Part shown: positions 1 to 11,270 of the stretch, piece after piece
Position numbering within the stretch: the first letter of the stretch is position 1
Layout of the letters: the number at the start of each line of letters is the position of its first letter
Source: Corynebacterium sp. ACRPO
Lineage (GTDB): Bacteria; Actinomycetota; Actinomycetes; Mycobacteriales; Mycobacteriaceae
Assembly (NCBI RefSeq): GCF_022347205.1
Contig: NZ_JAKRNE010000002.1
Location: 62,001-126,000, forward strand
DNA length: 64,000 nucleotides
Reading direction: 5' to 3'
The notes under the pieces: generated by a model
The model's input: only the letters and a program-made list of their open reading frames with translations
Databases searched by the model: none
What the model was told of the DNA's origin: nothing
Program-made: the position numbers and the translations under genes

Positions 1-941
1 AGTATGACGTTTTAGTATGTACCACCATCGTGGAGACTGGCCTGGATATCGCTAACGCGAATACCCTCATTGTGGAAAACGCCCACCATATGGGCTTGTC
101 CCAGCTGCACCAGCTGCGCGGGCGCGTGGGACGCTCCCGCGAGCGCGGCTATGCCTACTTCCTGTACCCCAAGGGAGCTACGCTCACGGAAACCTCCTAT
201 GACCGCCTGGCAACTATCGCTCAGAACAATGACCTTGGTGCCGGCATGGCCGTAGCCATGAAGGACTTGGAGATGCGCGGTGCCGGCAACGTCCTTGGCG
301 CCCAACAGTCCGGCCACATTGCCGGTGTGGGCTTCGATCTTTACGTGCGCCTCGTTGGCGAGGCGGTCGAGACCTTCAAATCGCTCGCCCGCGGCGAGGC
401 TCCCACCGTTACCGATGAGGGCCCGAAGGAAATCCGCATCGATCTCCCCGTGGACGCGCATATTCCGGAAGGCTATATCGAATCCGAGCGCCTGCGCCTG
501 GAGGTCTATCGCAAGCTTGCGGCTTCGCAGAATGACGATGATCTCAAGGCCGTCATCGAGGAAATGGAAGACCGCTTCGGCCCACTGCCACAGGAGGTGT
601 TGCGCCTGCTGTCCGTTGCTCGCCTGCGCCACCAGGCGCGCCGCGCCGGTATTTCCGATATCACCGTGCAGGGCACCCGCATCAAGTTCCACCCCGTCGA
701 GCTGCCGGATTCCAAGCAGGTGCGTCTCAAGCGTCTATACCCGGGCTCCAGCTTCCGTGCGGCGGCGAAGGCAATCAACGTGCCGTTCCCCAAGGCAGGC
801 CGCAATGTCACCTCGCCGAAGCTGCGCGATACCGAGCTTATTCAGTGGGCGGCGGACTTCTTGAGCGCGCTTTTCGACGTCGACTCCATCAACGTCAGCG
901 GCGCCCAGCCCACCTCGAACGTGGTCAGCGTAGGGGAGTAG
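1..941 (+). CDS. mfd: Transcription-repair coupling factor Mfd, C-terminal part
   Basis: The gene enters from outside the window; the reading frame is open from base 3 and ends with TAG at 939-941. Mfd is the ATP-driven translocase that removes RNA polymerase stalled at DNA lesions and recruits UvrA. The first visible residues are the end of the superfamily 2 helicase core: a [15 protein letters not shown] motif followed by [20 protein letters not shown], which are helicase motifs V and VI. The rest ([18 protein letters not shown] and onward) matches the C-terminal TRCF domain. Its stop codon directly abuts the stop of the convergent permease gene. The mfd-mazG-lpqU-eno order is the same as in mycobacteria. 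Confidence 0.95.
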   Translation, partial: YDVLVCTTIVETGLDIANANTLIVENAHHMGLSQLHQLRGRVGRSRERGYAYFLYPKGATLTETSYDRLATIAQNNDLGAGMAVAMKDLEMRGAGNVLGAQQSGHIAGVGFDLYVRLVGEAVETFKSLARGEAPTVTDEGPKEIRIDLPVDAHIPEGYIESERLRLEVYRKLAASQNDDDLKAVIEEMEDRFGPLPQEVLRLLSVARLRHQARRAGISDITVQGTRIKFHPVELPDSKQVRLKRLYPGSSFRAAAKAINVPFPKAGRNVTSPKLRDTELIQWAADFLSALFDVDSINVSGAQPTSNVVSVGE

Positions 942-2417
942 CTAGAGGGTGAGCCAGCCGGTGCTCAAGCCCCAAATGGCGGTGGCGGCACCGGCCAGGA
1001 CAATGGCCACCACGCACCACTCGAAGGTATTGAAGATGCGTTCCTTCTTCCACAGCCGGGTGCCGACATACGGAATAAGTCCCGGCACTACGGCCAATGC
1101 GCCGAGTAGGACGTAGACGAGGTCGGCCGCATAAATCAGCCACAGGGAGTAGATAAACGCGAGCAAAGAAATGACCAAGTGCTTGCGATTTTCCTTGCGG
1201 CTCACCTCTGGTCCGGAAAGGTCGAACTTGATACCCGCCTGCGGGTGAGACAGCCCCTTGCCCCGCAGCGCCAAGAGCAAGAGGTACAGGGAAGAGAAGA
1301 TATAGGGCAGCAAGTACATGATGGTTGCCAGCTGCACCATGGCGTTATAAGACGCCTCGTTGAGGTAAAAGACGATGATGAACAGCTGGATAGCCATCGT
1401 GGAAATCAGCTGCGCTACCCACGGCGCACCCGCCACGTTAATGGTGCCAATGCGGCGGGGAATGAGGCCGTCGATGGCCATCATTACGATGGGCTCGGCG
1501 CACAACATCTGCCAGGAGACGTAGGCACCCAAAACCGACAAGCACAGTCCAATAGACACCAGTGCGCCGCCCCAAGGTCCGATGACCTCGGTGAGCACGG
1601 ATGCCATGGAATTATCTGGCAGCGCGGCCAGTTCTTCTTTGCTCATCACGCCAAAGCTCAGGGTAGACACGGAAACCAGAAGCGCCAGCACGGAGAAGAA
1701 GCCGATGACGGTCGCGCGGCCGACGTCGGTGCGCTTAGAAGCCTGCTTGGAATAAACGGATGCGCCCTCCACGCCAATGAATACCCACACGGTAAAGAGC
1801 ATGATTCCCTGAACCTGCTCAAAGACGCTGGCCTCAGAAGCGCGTCCCCAGAAATCCAAGGTGAATTTATCCCAGCTGAACCCGAGGAACGCAATGAGCA
1901 CCACAAAGGCCAGAATGGGCACAATCTTGGCAATCGTGGTGATGAGGTTCATGAACGCGGCCTGCTTGATACCGCGAGCAAGAACCGCAAAAATGCCCCA
2001 GGATAGGAGGGAGACGGCGATGGCGGAGGTCCAGTAATGGTCGGCGTCGAAAAGCGGCAGGTAATGGCCCAAGGTATTGAAAAAGAGGGTGGCATAGCCC
2101 ACCTGTGCCATAACGGAGCCCAGCCAATAGCCCCAGCCGGAGGTAAAACCAATAAAATCGCCGAGGCCGGCACGCACGTAGGAATAAACGCCAGAATCAA
2201 GGTGCGGCTTGCGGCGGGCCAGAATTTGAAAAACAAACGCCACAGACAGCATGCCGATGCCCGCTACCAGCCAGCCAATAAGCATCGCGCCTGGGCCGGC
2301 AACGGAGGCAATGTTTTGGGGCAGCGAGAAAATGCCCGCGCCCACGGTGGAACCGATAATCAGCGCGACGAGGGTCCACAACGTCACGGAGTGGGATCTA
2401 TTCTGGCTGGAGGTCAT
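942..2417 (-). CDS. Basic amino acid/polyamine antiporter, APC family
   Basis: A 491-residue integral membrane protein with about twelve hydrophobic segments. The N-terminal LIIGSTVGAGIFSLPQNIA is the APC-family substrate-backbone motif (GSxxGxGIF). Overall pattern and length fit the arginine/ornithine or lysine exchangers (ArcD/LysI type), which import or swap basic amino acids across the plasma membrane; exact substrate cannot be read from the sequence. It is convergent with mfd with no gap and divergent from mazG, with a 57-base promoter region between them. Family call is strong, substrate is inference. Confidence 0.85.
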   Translation of the reverse strand: MTSSQNRSHSVTLWTLVALIIGSTVGAGIFSLPQNIASVAGPGAMLIGWLVAGIGMLSVAFVFQILARRKPHLDSGVYSYVRAGLGDFIGFTSGWGYWLGSVMAQVGYATLFFNTLGHYLPLFDADHYWTSAIAVSLLSWGIFAVLARGIKQAAFMNLITTIAKIVPILAFVVLIAFLGFSWDKFTLDFWGRASEASVFEQVQGIMLFTVWVFIGVEGASVYSKQASKRTDVGRATVIGFFSVLALLVSVSTLSFGVMSKEELAALPDNSMASVLTEVIGPWGGALVSIGLCLSVLGAYVSWQMLCAEPIVMMAIDGLIPRRIGTINVAGAPWVAQLISTMAIQLFIIVFYLNEASYNAMVQLATIMYLLPYIFSSLYLLLLALRGKGLSHPQAGIKFDLSGPEVSRKENRKHLVISLLAFIYSLWLIYAADLVYVLLGALAVVPGLIPYVGTRLWKKERIFNTFEWCVVAIVLAGAATAIWGLSTGWLTL

Positions 2418-2474
2418 TGGCCTAAAATACCTTGAATAGCCCCATTATGGGAACTCGGGCTAGACTTTGTGCAC

Positions 2475-3062
2475 ATGACTGTGCTGTTGCTCGATGAACG
2501 CTGGCCCACCATGATCCCCATGCAGGCGCACGGGAAGCTGCGTGGCCCTGTCCACTTCACGGGTGAGGTACCCGTGTCCGTGCGGTGGAATTTTTCCGAT
2601 CTGCTGGTAGGCGAGGACGCCACCGGCACCTTGGTAAGCACCGACGAACACGATCCGGAAACTCGCGCCCGCCTTGCTAGCGGCGAGTCCGTCATTCGCG
2701 CCGAATCCCTTGCGGATCCCATCATGCAGGCGCGCCAGACCATGGCCATGGCGCGGCGCATTGGGGAGTGGGAGCGCGAGCAAACCCATACCTCGCTCTT
2801 GCCCTATCTTGAGGAGGAGTCCGCCGAATTCGCCGCGGCCGTGCGTAACCGCGAACCGGAAAGCGAGATGCTGAAGGAATTGGGCGATGTCTTCCTCCAA
2901 GTACTCTTCCATGCGGAAATCTCTACCTTTTCGCTTGACGACGTCGCCCAGAGCTTCCTCACCAAAATGCGCGCCCGCGCCCCATACCTCTTTGATGGCA
3001 CCACGGAGATTGTCGACGTTGACACGCAAGAGAGGCTGTGGCGCGAAGGCAAGGGAATGTAG
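2475..3062 (+). CDS. mazG: MazG-family nucleoside triphosphate pyrophosphohydrolase
   Basis: About 195 residues. The C-terminal half has the MazG metal-binding pattern: EEESAEFAAAV, then LKELGDVFLQVLFHAE, giving the EExxE...ExxD helices that bind magnesium. MazG hydrolyses (d)NTPs to monophosphates and is thought to clean non-canonical or oxidised nucleotides from the pool. The ATG at 2475 is chosen over a GTG at 2469 because a TAGACT box at 2461-2466 lies 8 bases upstream, which suggests a leaderless transcript starting at or near the ATG. It is followed by the lpqU-like gene 11 bases downstream. Confidence 0.85.
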   Translation: MTVLLLDERWPTMIPMQAHGKLRGPVHFTGEVPVSVRWNFSDLLVGEDATGTLVSTDEHDPETRARLASGESVIRAESLADPIMQARQTMAMARRIGEWEREQTHTSLLPYLEEESAEFAAAVRNREPESEMLKELGDVFLQVLFHAEISTFSLDDVAQSFLTKMRARAPYLFDGTTEIVDVDTQERLWREGKGM

Positions 3063-3073
3063 GATGGCTTCTC

Positions 3074-3835
3074 ATGAAGAGGCTGCTGCAGATATTCGGG
3101 GGCTGCGGGGTGGCCGTAGCCGTGATCATCGCGCTGGTGGCCTGGCTGTTGACGGGGCACGGCACTTCCCAAGAGCCCGTACCGGAAAACATTCCGCCCG
3201 TTGAAGGCAAAGAGGTCGCGCACATTGACGTCAACGCCCCCGGCCGCACCGCGGATAAGCTCACCTACTGGGCCTCTGACCTAGCTGAGCAGACCGGTAT
3301 CCCACCGGCCGCCTTGCGCGCTTATGGCAACGCCGAACTCATCGCTCAACAAAAATGGCCGAATTGCCATCTGCGCTGGAATACCCTTGCCGGCTTGGGC
3401 TACGTGGAAACCCGCCATGGCACCTACAACGGCAATTGGTTTAAGCCCTCCAAGCTTGACGACGCCGGCTACCCCCAGCCACCCATCAACGGCATCGCCC
3501 TCGATGGACTAAACAATACGGCGCACACCCCAGATACCGATAACGGCAAAATCGATGGGGATTCTGAATATGACCGTGCCGTTGGCCCAATGCAATTTAT
3601 CCCGACCACATGGGAATCGGTGGGCGCTGATGCTAACGGCGATGGGAAGGCAGATCCCAATCAAATTGACGACGCCGCAGTCGGCGCCGCCGGACTTCTA
3701 TGCTTTGGTGATAGAGATCTCTCTAACCCAGAACAGTGGGAGGAAGCAGTCCTAAATTACAACCAGTCCAGCGAGTATTTGCATAAAGTTGCACGTGCCG
3801 CCAATGCCTACTCGGTTCCGCAAAGTGCCAAGTAG
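3074..3835 (+). CDS. LpqU-like lytic murein transglycosylase
   Basis: A 253-residue protein with an N-terminal membrane segment (residues about 5-27) and an extracytoplasmic lytic transglycosylase domain. The catalytic glutamate is probably in LAGLGYVETRHGTYNG; AVGPMQFIPTTWESVGADAN and the later NYNQSSEYL are the substrate-groove motifs of the family. It should cleave the MurNAc-GlcNAc bond of peptidoglycan. The ATG at 3074 has AGGA at 3061-3064 and places the hydrophobic segment at the N terminus. Position between mazG and eno is the same as mycobacterial lpqU, but the mature N terminus here looks like a membrane anchor rather than a lipobox. Confidence 0.83.
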   Translation: MKRLLQIFGGCGVAVAVIIALVAWLLTGHGTSQEPVPENIPPVEGKEVAHIDVNAPGRTADKLTYWASDLAEQTGIPPAALRAYGNAELIAQQKWPNCHLRWNTLAGLGYVETRHGTYNGNWFKPSKLDDAGYPQPPINGIALDGLNNTAHTPDTDNGKIDGDSEYDRAVGPMQFIPTTWESVGADANGDGKADPNQIDDAAVGAAGLLCFGDRDLSNPEQWEEAVLNYNQSSEYLHKVARAANAYSVPQSAK

Positions 3836-6368
<2,533 letters not shown>

Positions 6369-6420
6369 GGAAAGTTCCCCCTCTGGAATAAATCGCACAC
6401 CCAATCGAATTTCTGCCCTT

Positions 6421-6426
6421 AGTATA
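6421..6426 (-). promoter_or_regulatory. -10 promoter box of the HNH nuclease gene
   Basis: The minus strand reads TATACT, a full match to the actinobacterial sigma-A -10 hexamer. It lies about 50 bases before the chosen GTG start at 6368 and inside the longest possible reading frame, which is why the longer TTG start at 6449 is rejected. No clear -35 box is seen. Confidence 0.5.
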
Positions 6427-6488
6427 AGCCGCCCTGCTGGCTTGCGCAAGCCCCGAAACGAAAAATTGTGCGAAACTCCGGGAGAGGT

Positions 6489-7072
6489 TTAGTAGCTGAA
6501 AATTTTGTCAGCCACTGCTTCGAGTTCCTTATCGTCATACTTGTCACCGCAGGTGGCGAGGGAACCCACGCCAGCCATGTACATGGTAAAAAGCTTATCT
6601 GGAAGGGGAGAAGCCGCTGATATCTCAAGCTTTTCGTAGACGGGAGCGTATTTCCTGTCAAACTCCTCAAGGTTAGGGACGAGTTCTTCAAATGCGCTGT
6701 CGCCATGGGTTAGCAAATACTTGGCGTCGTCCAGGATTTGCTCATTCTCGCAGGCAACAGCTCCAGCCTTTTCAGCGTCGTGGCATTGACCTCGTAGCTT
6801 GTAGGGCCGTCGTCCTCTTCGGAAGCCCCAGCGCCGAACACGTCTAGGTAAAAGTCCGGGATAGTGCCGTGTTCTTTTATATGGTAAATGAAGCCGCTTT
6901 TGGTATTGAGGTCGTGTTTTCTGCTTGTGGTGCTGGGGGTTTCGCTGCTGGTAGGGATTTCGCTAGTGGCGGATTCCGCTTCGCTGGTGGCTTCTTCTTT
7001 GTGGTCGGTCGAGCTGCACCCGGTAAGTAGGGTGCCTACGGCGGCTAGAAGGAGGAGACGCTTGAGGGGCAT
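6489..7072 (-). pseudogene. Frameshifted lipoprotein, paralogue of the neighbouring gene
   Basis: The gene starts at ATG 7072 with a Shine-Dalgarno AAGGA and a lipobox LLTGC, so the product would be a cell-surface lipoprotein. The frame breaks near 6778-6782: before this the frame reads SYEVNATTLK and runs to a premature stop, but one frame over the reading continues AEKAGAVACENEQILDDA to a normal end at 6489. The total length (584 bases) is one base short of a multiple of three, so a single missing base explains it. The joined product aligns along its whole length with the intact neighbour (7108-7638), including two shared cysteine blocks CEN and CGD. Either a real pseudogene or a sequencing error. 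Confidence 0.78.
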
Positions 7073-7107
7073 AGCTATTCCTTAAGTGGGGAATATGATT
7101 CGAGGTT

Positions 7108-7638
7108 CTAGCTGGAATGGATGGCCTCAGCGACCTCTTCCAGTTCCTCATCGCTGAATTCATCGCCGCAAGACATCACGGCACCGAGTGGGGACATCGC
7201 TGCAGCCATGATCTTGTCATTGTCTGGTGCGTCATCGGGGATGTTCAGTGCTTCAAAAACATCACTGTATTTACCATCAGAGCCGTCGACCGACGACATT
7301 ACTGCTTCCCCAAATTTGTCGGTGTTGCCTCGGAAATACTCCTTTGAGATGTCGAGCAATTCATCATTCTCGCAGGTAGCTTCGCCGGCCTTCTTGACGG
7401 AGTCCGCGTTGGTTTCAAAGGTCTCGGGCTGATCGTCTCCCTCGAGCTGGTCAGCATCATGGTTGATGTAATCGTCCGGCAGGGTCTTATACTCCTTGAG
7501 GTAGTCGGCCATGCCGTCTTTAGTGTTCAGGTCGTAGCCGTCACCGTAGACGGGATATTCACCGTCTTGGGCGGAGGGGCTGCAGCTGGCGAGAAATAGG
7601 GTTGCGGTGAGAACGAGCAGGAGGCGTTTGAGGGTCAT
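7108..7638 (-). CDS. Small secreted lipoprotein, unknown family
   Basis: 176 residues with a signal peptide ending in the lipobox LASC (Cys at about residue 19), then an acidic mature domain with paired cysteines (ATCENDELLD and MSCGDEFSDEEL) that may form a disulfide. A strong AGGAAGG site precedes ATG 7638. Together with the downstream frameshifted copy it forms a tandem duplication. I do not recognise a named domain. With the HNH gene it sits in an insert between eno and divIC, which are neighbours in related genomes, so this is accessory DNA. Confidence 0.75.
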   Translation of the reverse strand: MTLKRLLLVLTATLFLASCSPSAQDGEYPVYGDGYDLNTKDGMADYLKEYKTLPDDYINHDADQLEGDDQPETFETNADSVKKAGEATCENDELLDISKEYFRGNTDKFGEAVMSSVDGSDGKYSDVFEALNIPDDAPDNDKIMAAAMSPLGAVMSCGDEFSDEELEEVAEAIHSS

Positions 7639-7736
7639 GAAACTTCCTTCCTGGGCGGGAGAATTTCCTTTAGTGTATCCAAATTGCGCGTGCCACGTCC
7701 CTGTTACAGAAGTGACGGCGCTAGGATTAAAGACCT

Positions 7737-8297
7737 ATGGCACGCGAAAAGAAGACGCAGCGAAACCGGAGCCGTACTAGGGTTCCGGTAGCCTCGCGTG
7801 CTGCGGATATCCGTAAAGCTCAGCGTGCACAGCTGAAGCAGAAACAGAAGCCGGACCGGATGAGTATTGCCGGAGTAGGCGTAATCGTAGCTATAGTGCT
7901 CGTTGTTTTGTTTGCTATCGCCATTCCGCTGCGTAATTACTACCACGGCCGGTCTGAAATTGCCCGCCTCAATGAGTCAATCGCCGCCAAGCAGGATGAG
8001 AAAGCTGCTTTGCTGGAGAAGATTGATAAATATAAGTCCGATGAGTACATCAAGCAGGAGGCGCGGCGCCGATTCGGGGTCGTCGATGAGGGCGAGACCG
8101 CCTACCGCATCATTGACCCGCAGATAAAGCCGGATGACCAGCTCACTACAGATGGTCAGAAGGAAGAAGATTCCCGCGAATGGTACGAAGTTCTGTGGGA
8201 TTCTGTAGCCGAGCCGCCCGAGGAAGAAACTCCGTCCGAGCAAGTAAATCACCTTCCGATTGAGCCGGCGCCGGAAGAGAATCCAGATGTGCGATAA
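7737..8297 (+). CDS. FtsB/DivIC-type septum formation protein
   Basis: 186 residues: a basic cytoplasmic N terminus (residues 1-42), one membrane segment (about 44-66), an extracytoplasmic coiled coil (ARLNESIAAKQDEKAALLEKI) and the family motif YIKQEARRRFGVVDEGETAY. Such proteins bridge FtsL/FtsQ in the divisome. The position after eno and before DUF501 and ppx is the conserved actinobacterial context. A TAGGAT box at 7723-7728 ends 8 bases before the ATG and no ribosome site is present, so the mRNA is probably leaderless. Confidence 0.85.
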   Translation: MAREKKTQRNRSRTRVPVASRAADIRKAQRAQLKQKQKPDRMSIAGVGVIVAIVLVVLFAIAIPLRNYYHGRSEIARLNESIAAKQDEKAALLEKIDKYKSDEYIKQEARRRFGVVDEGETAYRIIDPQIKPDDQLTTDGQKEEDSREWYEVLWDSVAEPPEEETPSEQVNHLPIEPAPEENPDVR

Positions 8298-8305
8298 TTG
8301 TCCGC

Positions 8306-8854
8306 ATGACCGTCACTGATGCAGATATCGCTGTAGTAACTGAGCAATTGGGCCGCACTCCACGCGGGGTCCTAGAGGTTTCTTATCGCACGCCGGATGG
8401 GCAGCCCGCGGTAATTAAGACGGCACCCAAGCTTGCCGACGGCACCCCATTCCCCACCCTCTACTACCTCACCGACCCACGGCTTACGGCCGAAGCTTCA
8501 CGCTTGGAGGTCGCCCACGTGATGAAGTGGATGGAAGCCCGCTTAGGTGAGGACGAGGAATTGGCTGCCGACTATCAGCGCGCCCACGAATATTTCTTGG
8601 CCAAGCGCAATGATATTGAAGACCTTGGCACCGATTTCTCCGGTGGTGGCATGCCCGATCGAGTCAAGTGCCTGCATGTGCTCATCGCGTACGCGCTTGC
8701 TGAAGGCTCACAGCATTTCCGATTGGGAACTGAAGCGGTGGCCATGGCCGCTGACCACGGCAAGCTTCGAGGCTCTGCCATCCCGCAAGATTGGCCCAGC
8801 GTAGAGGAACTGGGGATTGACCTGGCCCAATTCGATTTCTCTAATGCGGAATAG
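8306..8854 (+). CDS. DUF501 family protein
   Basis: 182 residues without signal peptide or membrane segments. The pattern FPTLYYLTDPRLTAEASRLE, the mid region with RAHEYFLAKRNDIEDLG, and VKCLHVLIAYALAEG are characteristic of DUF501, a family nearly always encoded between the FtsB-like gene and ppx/gppA in actinobacteria. Function unknown. It begins 8 bases after the divIC stop and is followed 10 bases later by ppx, so the three are probably one operon. Confidence 0.88.
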   Translation: MTVTDADIAVVTEQLGRTPRGVLEVSYRTPDGQPAVIKTAPKLADGTPFPTLYYLTDPRLTAEASRLEVAHVMKWMEARLGEDEELAADYQRAHEYFLAKRNDIEDLGTDFSGGGMPDRVKCLHVLIAYALAEGSQHFRLGTEAVAMAADHGKLRGSAIPQDWPSVEELGIDLAQFDFSNAE

Positions 8855-8864
8855 GAGGGCTGCT

Positions 8865-9830
8865 ATGACTCGCGTTGCTGCGATTGATTGCGGTACCAAT
8901 TCGATTCGCTTGCTTATCTCTGAAATTCAGGATGACGGCAAAGTTCGCGATATTACCCGCACCATGGAAATCATCCGCCTGGGAGAAGGAGTCGATGCCA
9001 CTGGCGAAATCGCCCCTGCGGCCCTAGACCGCGCCCGCGTGGCCTTGGAAGGCTACGTACGCCAGATGAAGTTTGAGAAGGTCACCCGCGTGCGGATGGT
9101 CGCTACCTCCGCTACTCGCGATGCCAAGAATCAACAGGAATTCTTCGACATGACCGCTGAGTTGCTCGGCCAAATTCAGGCTGGCGCACAGGCCGAGGTT
9201 GTCTCGGGCGAGGAAGAGGCTCTGTTGTCCTTTAATGGCGCCGTGGCCGATGTGGAGCCAGACCGCGGACCGTTCTGTGTCATCGATCTGGGCGGCGGTT
9301 CGACCGAGTTCGTCGTAGGCACGGCCGATGGCGATATCTTGGGCACCCACTCGGCTCGCATGGGGTGCGTCAGGCTAACCGAGCGCATTATGCGAACAGA
9401 TCCGCCTACCGAGTCGGAGATTGAGATCGCTTCCGAGTACGTCGGCGAGCGCACGGCAGAAGTGGAGAAGATAGTACCTATTTCTAAGGCCCGTACCATC
9501 GTCGGCTGCGCAGGCACTTTCACCACTCTTTCTGCATTGGCTCAGGGCCTTGAGCGCTACGACGCCGATGCCATTCACGGGTCTGAACTCCGCTTCGATG
9601 CCCTGCGCGTGCTTTTGCAGCAGCTTATTAGCCTGCCTTCCGACGTCCGCGCCCTCAACCCCGTCATTCACCCCGGCCGTGCCGACGTCATTGGCGGTGG
9701 GGCGGTAGCCGTCGAAGGCATCATGCAGCTTATCGAGCGAAATTGCGATGCGCGCAGCTTTTTCATCAGTGAAAAGGACATTCTCGACGGTATTATCGCT
9801 GGTCTGGCTGCGGAGGGTACCCCTCGTTAA
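8865..9830 (+). CDS. Ppx/GppA exopolyphosphatase family protein
   Basis: 321 residues with the ASKHA fold: AAIDCGTNSIRLLISE is the phosphate-1 loop and VIDLGGGSTEFVVG the phosphate-2 loop. It likely removes terminal phosphates from polyphosphate or converts pppGpp to ppGpp. The short form (about 320 residues, no C-terminal HD domain) is the actinobacterial Ppx type. The ATG at 8865 follows GGAGG at 8853-8857 and begins the conserved MTRVAAIDCGTNS; longer starts would overlap DUF501. It ends the divIC operon just before the tRNA gene. Confidence 0.9.
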   Translation: MTRVAAIDCGTNSIRLLISEIQDDGKVRDITRTMEIIRLGEGVDATGEIAPAALDRARVALEGYVRQMKFEKVTRVRMVATSATRDAKNQQEFFDMTAELLGQIQAGAQAEVVSGEEEALLSFNGAVADVEPDRGPFCVIDLGGGSTEFVVGTADGDILGTHSARMGCVRLTERIMRTDPPTESEIEIASEYVGERTAEVEKIVPISKARTIVGCAGTFTTLSALAQGLERYDADAIHGSELRFDALRVLLQQLISLPSDVRALNPVIHPGRADVIGGGAVAVEGIMQLIERNCDARSFFISEKDILDGIIAGLAAEGTPR

Positions 9831-9870
9831 CTCTCGCAGGGTGAGGTGGCCTAAAATATTCCTTGCCCTT

Positions 9871-9947
9871 GCCCCCATAGCCCAATCGGCAGAGGCAGTC
9901 GACTTAAAATCGATTCAGTGTGGGTTCGAGTCCCACTGGGGGCACCA
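9871..9947 (+). tRNA. tRNA with UAA anticodon (tRNA-Leu), short variable loop
   Basis: A complete cloverleaf with encoded CCA. Acceptor stem GCCCCCA/TGGGGGC is perfect; the anticodon stem GTCGA/TCGAT encloses loop CTTAAAA, giving anticodon TAA (Leu, codon UUA). T arm GTGGG-TTCGAGT-CCCAC is perfect. The variable region is only about five bases (TCAGT), whereas leucine tRNAs normally carry a long variable arm. Discriminator base A fits leucine. It sits right after ppx, and a strong terminator follows. Confidence 0.88.
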
Positions 9948-9951
9948 TGTG

Positions 9952-9994
9952 AAGTCTCGAGACATCTTTTTGGAAGGTGTCTCGAGACTTTTCT
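9952..9994 (+). terminator. Rho-independent terminator after the tRNA
   Basis: A perfect 13-base-pair inverted repeat, AAGTCTCGAGACA (9952-9964) and TGTCTCGAGACTT (9978-9990), with a 13-base loop and a T-rich tail. It should end the tRNA transcript. Confidence 0.85.
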
Positions 9995-10136
9995 CGTCAA
10001 CAGGTCTCCACAGACTTTTTGCGGAAGCTACCCACAAAACTTCTAGCTAAATGGAAAGAATATGGAACTTTATGGGGTGGTGTCTCGTTGAATGGGGTGA
10101 GATAGCTAATTTGCACCTCTCTTAGAAAGGACAACC

Positions 10137-10907
10137 GTGCGTTCAAGCAATCCGGTAATGAGTTCTCTGACCGAAAATAGTAGCCGCCAAAATTCTGGTT
10201 ACGCGGACGTATCTACCCGTCCCATGACCGTGGATGACGTAGTGACCAAGACGGGCATTACCCTCGGCGTTATCATCGTCGCCGCAGTCATCAACTTCGC
10301 CCTGGGAATGCTAGTAAGCCCAGGTATCGCCATGGCCTTGACCCTGGTCGGTGGTATCGGTGGCTTCATTACCGTGCTCGTTGCCTCTTTTGGCAAGAAG
10401 TGGGGTTCTGCTGCAGTCACCCTGATTTATGCCGTATTTGAAGGCCTATTTGTCGGTGGATTCTCCTTGATGTTCGCCAACGTCAACTTCCAGGGCGAAG
10501 GCGGCATGGCCATCATTGGCCAAGCGATTGTCGGCACGATTGGTGTATTCATTGGCATGCTGATTGTGTACAAGACTGGCGCAGTGAAGGTGACTCCGAA
10601 GTTCACCAAGATCCTTTTCGGCTTGATTGCTGGCGTTGCTGTCATGGCTCTTGTTAACTTCTTGGGCGCGATTTTCTTTGACTTCAATCCACTGCGTGAT
10701 GGCGGCCCGATTGCCATCATCTTCTCGCTCGTCTGCATCGTTCTTGGTGCTCTGTCCTTCCTGACTGACTTTGATCAGGCTGACCGCATGATCCGCGCCG
10801 GTGCTCCCTCTAAGAACGCTTGGGGCGTGGCTCTCGGCCTCGCAGTTACCTTGGTCTGGCTCTACACTGAGATTCTCCGTCTGCTGAGCTATTTCCAGCG
10901 AGACTAA
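10137..10907 (+). CDS. Bax inhibitor-1/YccA family membrane protein
   Basis: 256 residues with a polar N terminus of about 40 residues and seven hydrophobic segments. The last segments with FLTDFDQADRMIRAGAPSKNAWG and GLAVTLVWLYTEILRLL match the C-terminal half of the BI-1/YccA family, whose bacterial members are membrane proteins linked to calcium leak or membrane protein quality control. The GTG at 10137 is preceded by AGAAAGGA, a good ribosome site. Monocistronic: isolated by the tRNA terminator upstream and its own strong terminator downstream. Confidence 0.85.
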   Translation: MRSSNPVMSSLTENSSRQNSGYADVSTRPMTVDDVVTKTGITLGVIIVAAVINFALGMLVSPGIAMALTLVGGIGGFITVLVASFGKKWGSAAVTLIYAVFEGLFVGGFSLMFANVNFQGEGGMAIIGQAIVGTIGVFIGMLIVYKTGAVKVTPKFTKILFGLIAGVAVMALVNFLGAIFFDFNPLRDGGPIAIIFSLVCIVLGALSFLTDFDQADRMIRAGAPSKNAWGVALGLAVTLVWLYTEILRLLSYFQRD

Positions 10908-10923
10908 TTGACTCTGTTGTATT

Positions 10924-10950
10924 GGCCCGCACTTCGGTGCGGGCCTTTTT
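10924..10950 (+). terminator. Terminator of the BI-1 family gene
   Basis: GGCCCGCAC / GTGCGGGCC, a 9-base-pair perfect stem capped by a TTCG tetraloop and followed by TTTTT. Classic intrinsic terminator. Confidence 0.92.
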
Positions 10951-11270
10951 GTTGCCGAGAATCGCTTACAAACGTGTAATTTCTGGGGTAATTCTGGGGG
11001 ATAAAGTGCGGGTTTAACCTTCATTTGGTCTACAAAACCACTCCCAGAGGTGATACAGCTCATGAGCAGGAAATTTCGCCCTTTAGACGTGATGGATGTG
11101 ACGTATGGGACAAATAAATTTGTTAAATTGCCGTTAACCTTTGCAGTTGCGTAGAAAATTCTTGGAGTCTCATGCATGCTGTGTACCGGAACGGGAAATA
11201 CGAAGTGAAAAGTTCTCTGTTTCACTCTTCCTGTTCCTCTCGTCAGGAAGTGAGTGCGCGAAGGATTGTT
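10951..11270. other. AT-rich intergenic region before the DUF3558 gene
   Basis: About 320 bases with no convincing gene. It is clearly more AT-rich than the flanks. It contains an inverted repeat GTTAA-7-TTAAC at 11122-11138 that could bind a regulator, and the promoter of the DUF3558/PPE-like unit must lie here. A 30-codon frame starting near 11061 has no ribosome site and was not called. Confidence 0.5.

Noticed and set aside
11061..11153. 30-codon frame upstream of the DUF3558 gene as a leader peptide
   Set aside because: No ribosome site, no attenuator hairpin and no skewed amino acid content.
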